Positions 1-6,441 of a stretch of DNA of 10,974 bases are shown in pieces. The notes under the pieces are model-generated. The model worked only from the letters and a program-made list of their open reading frames with translations, was not told the DNA's origin and searched no databases. Made by a program: the position numbers and the translations under genes. Source of the DNA: an uncultured Burkholderiaceae bacterium (lineage in GTDB: Bacteria; Pseudomonadota; Gammaproteobacteria; Burkholderiales; Burkholderiaceae); contig CALMPB010000398.1 of the NCBI GenBank assembly GCA_937871985.1, forward strand, positions 1 to 10,974. The letters run 5' to 3'. Each line of letters begins with the position of its first letter. Position 1 is the first letter of the stretch.

Positions 1-318
1 GTGATGGTCGGCATGGGCGGCATCTACGCCGAAGTGCTGAAGGATGTGGCTGTGCAGGCTGCTCCGGTCAGCGAGGATGAGGCCGCGGCGATGATCCGCT
101 CGCTGAAGATGTTCCCCATCCTCGACGGCGCGCGGGGCCAGGCCAAGGCGGACATCGCCGCCGCCGCGCGCAGTGTCGCGCGGCTGTCGGAATTCGCGTA
201 CCGGCATCGCGACGACATCGCCGAAATCGATATGAACCCCATTCTGGTGCGGCCCGAGGGCCAGGGCGCCGTCGTACTCGACGCGCTGATGATCCCCCGC
301 GCCGCGCCCGCCTCCTGA
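1..318 (+). CDS. Acyl-CoA ligase (ADP-forming) family, C-terminal ATP-grasp end, 5' truncated
   Basis: This is the last 105 residues of a larger protein cut off by the left edge of the window; the GTG at base 1 is not a true start. The glycine-rich GMGGIYAEVLKDV near the beginning and EIDMNPILV near residues 74-82 match the end of the ATP-grasp domain in ADP/NDP-forming acetyl- or acyl-CoA synthetases. Family knowledge: these enzymes make an acyl-CoA from an acid, CoA and ATP through a phosphohistidine intermediate. The CoA-binding and ligase domains would lie upstream and are not visible. The stop is 8 bases before the next start, so it is probably in the same operon and supplies the CoA thioester used by the downstream dehydrogenase pair. 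Which acid is activated cannot be told. Confidence 0.8.
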   Translation: MMVGMGGIYAEVLKDVAVQAAPVSEDEAAAMIRSLKMFPILDGARGQAKADIAAAARSVARLSEFAYRHRDDIAEIDMNPILVRPEGQGAVVLDALMIPRAAPAS

Positions 319-326
319 GGACAAGC

Positions 327-1532
327 ATGCAATTCGATCAACAAGTGGCGGTCCCGGACCCGGCCGCCGGACCCGAGGTTTACCGCCAGCACGCCCGCAC
401 CTGGCTGCGCGCCAACCTGCCCGGCTTCATGCGCGGCGACAGCCTGGACTGGCGCGCGCCCACGCTCGCCGAAAGCAGCGCCTGGGAGGCCGCCATGTAC
501 CAAGCCGGCCTGGCCGGCATGACCTGGCCCAAGATTTACGGCGGGCATGGCCTGTCGCTGCGCGAACACCTGGCCGTGAACAAGGAGATCGGCGCGCTGC
601 CCATGCCCGAAAGCGTCAGCTCGATCGGCAAGGAACTGGCCGGCCCCATCATCATGGCCGTCGGCACCGAGACACAGAAGCAGGCCTTCCTGCCCGATAT
701 TCTTGCCATGCGGCAGTACTGGTGCCAGGGCTTTTCCGAGCCGGATGCCGGCTCGGACCTCGCCCGGCTGCGCACCAAGGCCGTGCAAGAGGACGGGCAG
801 TGGCGCATCAACGGCCAGAAAATCTGGACCAGCGGCGCGGCCAAGGCGCACTACTGCCTGCTGCTTACCCGCACCGGCACCGTGGCCGACAAGCATCGTG
901 GCCTGCTGATGTTCGCCGTACCGATGGACACGCCCGGCATCCGCGTCGTGCCCATCAAGTCCATCGATGGAAAATCGTCATTCGCCGAAGTGTTCTTCGA
1001 CGACGTCGTGGTGCCCGACGACGCGCGGCTGGGCGCGCCGGACGAGGGCTGGAGCGCGGCCATCCGCGTGCTGTCCATCGAACGCGCCACCAACCGCATG
1101 TACCGTCCGTGGCGCTTCGAATGCGAGCTGCGGCAACTGATCGCGGCCTGCAAATCCGACAGCCAGCTGGCGGCCGCGCTTGACGACGGCTACGTCCAGC
1201 GCCGCATCGGCGATCTGGTCAGCGAGATCGATGGCCTCAAAGGCCTGGTCGAACTGACCGTCGATCGCATGATGCGCGGCGAGTCCGTCGGCGCGCGCGG
1301 CTCGCTCACCAAACTCTATTGGTCGGAGTGCCACCAGGCCTTTGCCGGGCTCGCCCTGTCGCTGCTATCGCAGGTGGGACCGCACTCCAGTCCGCTGGCG
1401 CGGCGCGCGCATGCAGCGTTCACCAATGCCTATCTGTTCGCGCGTGCCGAGACCATCTATGCCGGCACGACCGAGGTGCAGCTCGACGTCATCGCGCAGC
1501 GCATCATGAATCTTCCCAAGGATCTGACATGA
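327..1532 (+). CDS. Acyl-CoA dehydrogenase, catalytic-Glu subunit (401 aa)
   Basis: Acyl-CoA dehydrogenase family flavoprotein; the family performs FAD-dependent alpha,beta-desaturation of acyl-CoA. GAGG at 317-320 lies six bases before the ATG. The N-terminal helical domain is followed by the family signature WCQGFSEPDAGSDLA (residues 132-146) and the beta domain. The C-terminal motif YAGTTEVQ (378-385) has Ala where MCAD-type enzymes carry the catalytic Glu. However, LSIER at 249-253 puts a Glu (E252) where isovaleryl-CoA dehydrogenase-type and steroid-type enzymes have their base. The usual second-half FAD motif (R-x-x-F-G...Q) and the HGGxGF loop are not recognisable here; both occur in the next gene. 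I therefore infer that it works as one half of a heteromeric enzyme. The stop overlaps the next start as ATGA. Confidence 0.9.
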   Translation: MQFDQQVAVPDPAAGPEVYRQHARTWLRANLPGFMRGDSLDWRAPTLAESSAWEAAMYQAGLAGMTWPKIYGGHGLSLREHLAVNKEIGALPMPESVSSIGKELAGPIIMAVGTETQKQAFLPDILAMRQYWCQGFSEPDAGSDLARLRTKAVQEDGQWRINGQKIWTSGAAKAHYCLLLTRTGTVADKHRGLLMFAVPMDTPGIRVVPIKSIDGKSSFAEVFFDDVVVPDDARLGAPDEGWSAAIRVLSIERATNRMYRPWRFECELRQLIAACKSDSQLAAALDDGYVQRRIGDLVSEIDGLKGLVELTVDRMMRGESVGARGSLTKLYWSECHQAFAGLALSLLSQVGPHSSPLARRAHAAFTNAYLFARAETIYAGTTEVQLDVIAQRIMNLPKDLT

Positions 1533-2473
1533 GCAGCGAAGAACTGCGCCCCGAAGAATTCGCGCAGGCCGCCTGCGCGGCCATTACCGACGCACTGACC
1601 CGCCAGGACCCCCATGAGATGGCCGCGGTACTGGCCGGGGCCGGCCTGTGCGGCGTCATGGCGGCGGAAGACGACGGAGGGCTGGCGCTGGATCTGGCCT
1701 TCGCCTTGCCCATCGCCCATGCGGCCGGACAACTGCACCTGCCCCTGCCGCTCGCCGAACAAATCCTCCTGGCTCACGCCCTGCCCGGCACGCCTCAAGC
1801 CGCCGCGCTGATCGCGGGCGAGTTCCTCGCCGGCATCGCCTGGCAAGGCAGCGTCCAGGCCGGCCATGCCCGCCTGGACCATGGCCCGGCCGATTGGGTG
1901 CTGGCGGCCGACGGCGACGGCGCGGCCCTGCTCGACGTAACCGCCGCAGCGCGCGACGAACAGACCGCCCTGGACCCCGAACAGCCTCAGCTCTGGATTG
2001 CGCTGGAAGGCGCTCCGGTACTGGCCCGCCTGGATGCCGTGGCCTGGGAGGCCCTCCGGCGTCGCGCGCACCTGCTGCTGGCCGAATACGCCAATGGCGC
2101 GGCCGAAGGCGCGCTCGAGGCCGCCGCCACCTATATGGCCACTCGCGTGCAATTCGGCCGCCCCTTGTCCGCCAAGCAAGCGGTGCGTCATCTGCTGGCG
2201 CGCATGCGGCTGCTGCAGGACGTATCCAGCGCGGCCATCCGCCGCGCCATGCAGGCCGATGAGTACGGTACGAAGCGCGACACCCGCCCCGCGCTGGCCG
2301 GCTCGCTGGGCAGCGCCGCCTACGTGATCGAGAAGGCTATCCATCTGCACGGCGGCATGGGCTTTACCTGGGAACTGCCGCTGCACCGCGCGCTGCGCGC
2401 CGTGCGCAAGCTGGATGCCGCCTTCGGCGGCCTGTCGCGCGACACGGGCCGCGCCTACATTCAATCAGTGTAA
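1529..2473 (+). CDS. Acyl-CoA dehydrogenase-like partner subunit (314 aa)
   Basis: Short acyl-CoA dehydrogenase family protein; 314 residues against about 380-400 for the usual enzyme. The start is the ATG in an ATGA overlap with the previous stop, with AAGGA at 1518-1522 six bases upstream. The C-terminal half is well conserved: TRVQFGRPLSAKQAVRH (205-221) holds the Arg and Gln that contact FAD in the family, and HLHGGMGFTWELPLHR (272-287) is the dinucleotide/FAD loop. The N-terminal half is shortened and lacks the clear F-S-E-P-x-A-G-S-D signature, and there is no convincing catalytic Glu in the helix or C-terminal position. It supplies what the upstream gene lacks, so the two probably form an alpha-beta type dehydrogenase like those of actinobacterial steroid side-chain degradation. 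That is inference from motif distribution. Confidence 0.85.
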   Translation: MSSEELRPEEFAQAACAAITDALTRQDPHEMAAVLAGAGLCGVMAAEDDGGLALDLAFALPIAHAAGQLHLPLPLAEQILLAHALPGTPQAAALIAGEFLAGIAWQGSVQAGHARLDHGPADWVLAADGDGAALLDVTAAARDEQTALDPEQPQLWIALEGAPVLARLDAVAWEALRRRAHLLLAEYANGAAEGALEAAATYMATRVQFGRPLSAKQAVRHLLARMRLLQDVSSAAIRRAMQADEYGTKRDTRPALAGSLGSAAYVIEKAIHLHGGMGFTWELPLHRALRAVRKLDAAFGGLSRDTGRAYIQSV

Positions 2474-2477
2474 GAAC

Positions 2478-3242
2478 ATGATCATTCAACAAGACCTGGC
2501 CGGGCGCGTCGCGCTCGTCACTGGCGCCGGCGCCGGCATCGGCCGCGCCACGGCATGCCTTCTGGCCGCGCGCGGCGCCATCGTCGGCGTCAACGATCTC
2601 AAGCAGGAACTGGTGGATGAGACGGTCGCCAGCATCATCGCTCAAGGCGGACAAGCCTTCGCGGTAGCGCAGAACGTCTCGACCCGCGAGGGCATCACGC
2701 AGGCAGTGCAACTGGCGGCCGGGCACCGCGGACGCTTCGACATCCTGGTCAACAACGCCGCCTGGGTACGCTACCAGAGCGTGCCCGACATTCAGCCCGA
2801 GACGCTGGACCGCATGCTGGACATAGGCTTCAAGGCCGTGGTCTGGGGTATCCAGGCCGCCGCCGCGGTGATGGATCCCGAACGCGGCGGCGCCATCGTC
2901 AACGTCGCCTCGACCGCGGCATTGAAATCGGCGCCCAACTCCATTGTCTACTCCGGCATCAAGGCCGGAATTCTCGGCATCACGCGAGCGGCGGCAGCCG
3001 AGCTCGGCGCCAGCAACATCCGCGTCAATGCGGTCTGCCCATCGGCCGTTCCCACCGAAGGCACCCAACGCAACCGCAACGCCGAACGCGACGCGCGCCG
3101 CGTGGCCAGCACGCCCATGGGGCGCCTGGGCACCGTGGACGACATTGCCAGCGGCATTGTTTTCCTCGCCAGCGACGAAGCCCGCTTCATTACCGCGCAG
3201 GGTCTGGTGGTGGACGGCGGCATCACTTTCACCACGCTCTGA
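2478..3242 (+). CDS. Classical SDR-family oxidoreductase (254 aa)
   Basis: Short-chain dehydrogenase/reductase of normal length. Visible motifs: cofactor-binding TGAGAGIG (residues 15-22), NNAA (92-95), and the catalytic set S145, Y158, K162 (YSGIK). The C-terminal FLASDEARFITAQGLVVDGG is typical of FabG-like SDRs. Asp40 at the end of the second beta strand suggests NAD(H) rather than NADP(H). The likely role is oxidation of a hydroxyacyl-CoA or cyclic alcohol, or the reverse reduction, in the operon's pathway; the substrate is unknown. The ATG at 2478 lies four bases after the preceding stop, with a weak AAGA upstream. I chose it over in-frame upstream codons because the protein then begins just before the first Rossmann strand. 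The stop overlaps the next start as TGATG. Confidence 0.92.
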   Translation: MIIQQDLAGRVALVTGAGAGIGRATACLLAARGAIVGVNDLKQELVDETVASIIAQGGQAFAVAQNVSTREGITQAVQLAAGHRGRFDILVNNAAWVRYQSVPDIQPETLDRMLDIGFKAVVWGIQAAAAVMDPERGGAIVNVASTAALKSAPNSIVYSGIKAGILGITRAAAAELGASNIRVNAVCPSAVPTEGTQRNRNAERDARRVASTPMGRLGTVDDIASGIVFLASDEARFITAQGLVVDGGITFTTL

Positions 3243-4408
3243 TGGACACCGTTCTTCTTACCGGCGCGGCCAGCGGGATCGGCCGGGCCGCCGCACGCCG
3301 GCTGGCGCGCGGCGGTCATCGCTGCATTCTGGTGGATCGCAATGCCGACGCGCTGCAAACCCTGGCCAATGAACTCGGGGCACCGCACGAGCATCGCGTG
3401 GCCGACCTCACCGATCCGGCGCAGATCGCCAACCTGACCGATGGCCTGCCGTTGCTGGACGCGCTCATCAACAATGCCGGCATGACCGATGACAGCAACC
3501 AGCCCGTCATCGCGCAAGACCCGGCAGCCTGGCAGCGTCTGCTCGACCTGAACCTGCACGCGCCCGCCCGTCTGCTGTTGGCGCTGCGCGAGCGCCTGCT
3601 TCATGGCGCGCGCATCGTCAATGTGGCATCCGGAGCGGGCTTGCGCGCCATCCCATGGCGCGGCGCCTACAGCCCGAGCAAGGCCGGACTGATCGCCCAG
3701 ACCCGGGCCATGGCGCGGGACTTCCCGGCCTATCGCTTTACCGTGCTCTGCCCAGGCTTCGTGCGCACCGAGCTGGTGGCCGCGCTGATCGAGGCCGGCC
3801 GTCTGGATCCGGCGCGAGCCGTGGCCAAGATCCCCCTGGGCCGCCTGGGCGAACCCGAAGAGATCGGTTGCGCCCTGGCTTTCCTGGCAAGCGCCGGAGC
3901 CGTGGCGCTGGACGCCGACATGCTGGCCGTGGACGGCGGCTCGTCCGTCTTCGGCGGCAGCCAGGCTTACCCGCCCAGCCCCCGCGCCCCCCTGCCCTGC
4001 GACACGCCGCTGACGCTACGTGTGCAAGGACCTTGGGACGGCCCTCCAGTGGAATGCGCCGCCGGGGGCTACGCGGCGGTGTTGGACACACGCGTGCTAA
4101 CCCGCCCGCCGGGCCAGCAACTGGATGCCATTGTCCAGGCGGCACGGCAGGCCGCCAACAGCGGCCCCGGCAGCCTTACCCTGCTGCTGCCACAAATCCG
4201 CAGCGACGACTGGGAGTCCGCCGGCGAGCGGGCGGCGGCACGCATGCTGATCTCGACGCTGGCCTGCGAGTGGGGCCCCAGCGGCGCCCGCATCAATGCC
4301 GTCGAAGTCGCGGCCGGCGCCGGCCCGGACACCTATCTGCCGCTGCTGCGCTTTGTTGCGGGCGCCCAGGCGCAGTACCTGACCGGGCAAACCCTGGGCA
4401 AGCCATGA
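3242..4408 (+). CDS. Two-domain SDR: active N-terminal domain, decayed C-terminal SDR-like domain (388 aa)
   Basis: The first ~235 residues are a complete classical SDR: TGAASGIG (7-14), Asp32 (NAD preference), NNAG (77-80), S130, Y143 and K147 (YSPSK), and the closing AVDGG (229-233). The protein then continues about 150 residues past a normal SDR, through a proline-rich linker (242-252). The extension looks like the remnant of a second SDR: SAGERAAARMLISTLACEWG (326-345) and GARINAVEV (348-356), then AQYLTGQTLGKP at the end, follow the usual SDR helix, strand and C-terminal order. The glycine motif is absent, and the positions expected for catalytic Tyr and Lys read Ser326 and Arg330. It may be a structural or dimerisation domain. 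The start shares one base with the previous stop and has no evident ribosome site, suggesting coupled translation; the end overlaps the next gene as ATGA. Confidence 0.88.
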   Translation: MDTVLLTGAASGIGRAAARRLARGGHRCILVDRNADALQTLANELGAPHEHRVADLTDPAQIANLTDGLPLLDALINNAGMTDDSNQPVIAQDPAAWQRLLDLNLHAPARLLLALRERLLHGARIVNVASGAGLRAIPWRGAYSPSKAGLIAQTRAMARDFPAYRFTVLCPGFVRTELVAALIEAGRLDPARAVAKIPLGRLGEPEEIGCALAFLASAGAVALDADMLAVDGGSSVFGGSQAYPPSPRAPLPCDTPLTLRVQGPWDGPPVECAAGGYAAVLDTRVLTRPPGQQLDAIVQAARQAANSGPGSLTLLLPQIRSDDWESAGERAAARMLISTLACEWGPSGARINAVEVAAGAGPDTYLPLLRFVAGAQAQYLTGQTLGKP

Positions 4409-5145
4409 CGGACCCAGACACCATCAAGGCTCGCTTCATAGCGGCCCGCGGCTACTGGCGCCCATGGAACGAGGCGCTGCTGCGCGGCAATCCGGCCTTT
4501 CTGTCGCGCTACGCGGAGTATGCCGGCCATCCGGCACGTACCGGTCCTCTCTCGCCGCGCATGGTGGAGTTGATCTACATTGCGCTTGATGCTTCCGCCA
4601 CCCATCTCTACGAGCCTGGCCTGACGACCCATCTGCGGCTGGCGCAGCAGGCCGGCGCGAGCGAGGCGGATCTGTTCGATGTCCTGCACCGCGTTACCGT
4701 GCAGGGGCTGAGCGCGGTGTTCCAGGCGGCCGACCTGCTGCACGAAGCCGCGCCGCTGCCGGCGCTGCACCCGGAGGATCCGCTACACGCCCGCATCGCA
4801 ATGACTTGTCCGGAACACACGGCCAGCCTGCTGCGCCTGGCTGCGGCCGACCGGGATTACGTCACCGTGCTGCTGGATTTTCTGGCTGACGGAAAACCCC
4901 AGGGCGGGCTGAGCACCGCCGAGCGCCTGCTGGTGGATCTGGCCTTGCATGCCTGCTTTACGCATGCGGACTTTGCCGCCACGCGCGCGCTCATTCAGGA
5001 AGGGCTGGCGCAAGGCCTGGCACGCCCCGCCCTGCTGCAGGCTCTGCAACTGGGCGCCCATCTCGCCGTCCATGGCGCGGCGCTGGGCGCGACCGTACAC
5101 GCACGCGAATCGGCGCCGCCGCTTGCGCCCGATTGCCAGGAGTAA
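4405..5145 (+). CDS. Tandem carboxymuconolactone decarboxylase (CMD/AhpD-fold) family protein (246 aa)
   Basis: Two similar helical halves are visible: residues about 49-112, beginning LSPRMVELIYIALDASATH, and about 169-232, beginning LSTAERLLVDLALHACFTH. Both follow the CMD-family pattern and contain the 'L-x-x-A-L-x-A-x-x-T-H' stretch. The family includes gamma-carboxymuconolactone decarboxylase and the AhpD peroxidase partner. No CxxC motif is present, so an AhpD-like redox role is unlikely. A decarboxylase, hydratase or ring-opening role in the catabolic operon is possible but not shown. The open frame extends upstream through the previous gene; the ATG at 4405 is preferred because it gives an ATGA overlap like others in this operon and the upstream part is out-of-frame SDR sequence. 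It is the last gene of the operon, followed by a convergent gene after 44 bases. Confidence 0.8.
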   Translation: MTDPDTIKARFIAARGYWRPWNEALLRGNPAFLSRYAEYAGHPARTGPLSPRMVELIYIALDASATHLYEPGLTTHLRLAQQAGASEADLFDVLHRVTVQGLSAVFQAADLLHEAAPLPALHPEDPLHARIAMTCPEHTASLLRLAAADRDYVTVLLDFLADGKPQGGLSTAERLLVDLALHACFTHADFAATRALIQEGLAQGLARPALLQALQLGAHLAVHGAALGATVHARESAPPLAPDCQE

Positions 5146-5189
5146 ATACATGCAGCCAGAGGGCATCGAAAGATCGCCCCCTTCTTCGC

Positions 5190-6161
5190 TCAATGGCTCG
5201 CTTTGCGGTACGCGGACGCGCCAGCTTCAAAATCATGGGCCAGGCCCATGAGTTCCTGCTTGTAGTCTTCCAGAGACCCGCTGTAGGCATCCAGATAGAG
5301 ATCCCGGCGTGCTTGGTTCATCGCTTCGGACGTAGCAGCCTGCCGAACGAAGTCGGCGAGCTGCTCTCTGACCGGCGCGGGCAAGCCGGTGCGCACGGCC
5401 ACGCTATAGCTGCTGTGGAACACCATGTTGGGCACGCCGAGCTCGGCGAAGGTCTTTACCCCTGGGAGATGACTGGCGCTCCCAGGCCGGCCCGTGTAGG
5501 CCAGCACCTTGACGTGGGGATTGTCCTTGACGCTCTGCGTCGTTCCGATGGTGGTGAAGTAGCCGTCGATCTGGCCGCCGAGAATCGCGGTGAGGCCTTC
5601 CGTGCCACCTTTGAACGGAATGGGCCGGTATTTGACGCCCATGCTTGAAGCCATTCTTGCGGCCAGCGTGGAATAGGTGCCCACGCCGAGATCGGCGGTG
5701 CCGATGTCGACTTCCCTGTTCAAGCCCTTCAGGTCCTCGAGGCGGTTCCAGCCCCGGTCCGCCGGCACGATGAAAGCGTAGCTGCTCTGACCCAGCGGGG
5801 CGAGGATTTCAAAATCGGAAAACTCGTAGCCCGCGCTGGGCGTCATGGCTTTCGCGCTGTAAAAGCCTTCGGCGTGGACCAGCAAGGTGTATCCGTCGGC
5901 GGGTTTGCTCCTGACGGCCATGATGCCGATAGCCGAGCCAGCCCCAGGCCGGTTCTCGACAACCACCGGCTGCCCCATGATCGCGCCCAGCTGCTGGGCA
6001 AACGCGCGGGAGATGGCATCGGTCGCGGCGCCAGGTGGATAGGGAACGACGAGCCGGACAGGCTTCGACGGATAGTTCGTTTGCGCCGCAGCGGCAAACG
6101 AGGACAGTGCGCTCAATACCGCACAGCCAAGCAGCAAACGGCGACGATAGGTGAAAGTCAT
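5190..6161 (-). CDS. Bug/TctC-family periplasmic solute-binding protein (323 aa)
   Basis: Tripartite tricarboxylate transporter receptor-like (Bug) protein, exported to the periplasm. The signal peptide has RRR at 6-8, a hydrophobic core, and a likely cleavage after Ala26 (FAAAA|QTNYP). Family motifs: PVRLVVPYPPGAATDAISR (34-52) forms the first ligand-binding loop, NRPGAGSAIG (70-79) follows, and IPFKGGTEGL (181-190) is the second-domain loop. Known Bug proteins bind small carboxylates, amino acids, nicotinate and similar ligands. No TctA/TctB membrane genes are nearby, which is common for this family, so it may work with a distant transporter or as a sensor. The start chosen is the ATG just before the signal peptide; in-frame codons upstream would add an unlikely 22-residue leader. 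It is divergent from the second Bug gene and converges on the catabolic operon. Confidence 0.92.
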   Translation of the reverse strand: MTFTYRRRLLLGCAVLSALSSFAAAAQTNYPSKPVRLVVPYPPGAATDAISRAFAQQLGAIMGQPVVVENRPGAGSAIGIMAVRSKPADGYTLLVHAEGFYSAKAMTPSAGYEFSDFEILAPLGQSSYAFIVPADRGWNRLEDLKGLNREVDIGTADLGVGTYSTLAARMASSMGVKYRPIPFKGGTEGLTAILGGQIDGYFTTIGTTQSVKDNPHVKVLAYTGRPGSASHLPGVKTFAELGVPNMVFHSSYSVAVRTGLPAPVREQLADFVRQAATSEAMNQARRDLYLDAYSGSLEDYKQELMGLAHDFEAGASAYRKASH

Positions 6162-6441
6162 GGATGGCTCTTTTTTGGTTGTCCCCCGGCAAAAGTGTAT
6201 AGATCGCCACGCCTTCGATTGCCGCAATATCCTGCAGAAGTCTCCTGCAGGAAATGCAGCACTCCCTGCGATGGAGAAGCGCTACGATGCGTCCGCGCGA
6301 AAGAGGGCCGCCTTCGACATCCGCGCCCGAGACTCCTTCGATTCGCGCAGTTCTGATCTGCGGTTTCAGCTATATCCAAGCAAATTGAGCTACCTAGAAT
6401 TTAGGTTTTTCCAATAATTCAAAAATTCTGGAGACGCTGAA
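6162..6441. promoter_or_regulatory. Divergent intergenic region between two Bug genes, with candidate operators
   Basis: This 280-base gap must hold promoters for both flanking genes. It contains two short palindromes: ATTGC-C-GCAAT at 6218-6228, and ACCTA-GAATT-TAGGT at 6392-6406, which lies 35 bases before the rightward ATG. TCCTGCAG occurs twice, 13 bases apart (6230-6237 and 6243-6250), the second within the 10-base palindrome TCCTGCAGGA. A TATACA on the minus strand near 6197-6202 could be a -10 for the leftward gene, and TAGAAT at 6395-6400 a -10 for the rightward gene, but neither has a convincing -35 partner. The right third is distinctly AT-rich. No regulator gene lies beside it. Confidence 0.45.
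6392..6406. promoter_or_regulatory. 15-bp palindrome, candidate operator for the rightward Bug gene
   Basis: ACCTA and TAGGT are perfect inverted arms around GAATT. The site contains the possible -10 TAGAAT and is 35 bases upstream of the start codon. A repressor or LysR/GntR-type activator could bind here, but no specific family can be named from the sequence. Confidence 0.35.

Noticed and set aside
24..896. Long open minus-strand frame (290 codons) opposite the ligase end and first dehydrogenase
   Set aside because: It spans two well-supported genes, is Gly/Ala/Gln/His-rich with no family motif, and is the usual antisense shadow of GC-rich coding DNA.
1457..2464. 335-codon minus-strand frame opposite the second dehydrogenase
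   Set aside because: The + strand protein has clear dehydrogenase motifs; the antisense product is low-complexity and lacks any recognisable pattern.
3655..4404. In-frame upstream extension of the CMD-family protein through the two-domain SDR
   Set aside because: The extension is Arg/Pro/Gly-rich out-of-frame SDR sequence; the ATGA start at 4405 fits the operon's overlap pattern.
5146..5189. Terminator between the convergent CMD and Bug genes
   Set aside because: The 44-base gap has no stem-loop with a T-run that I can find; termination there may depend on Rho.
5133..5648. Plus-strand frame opposite the first Bug gene
   Set aside because: It lies antisense to a well-supported binding protein gene and has no signal or family motif of its own.
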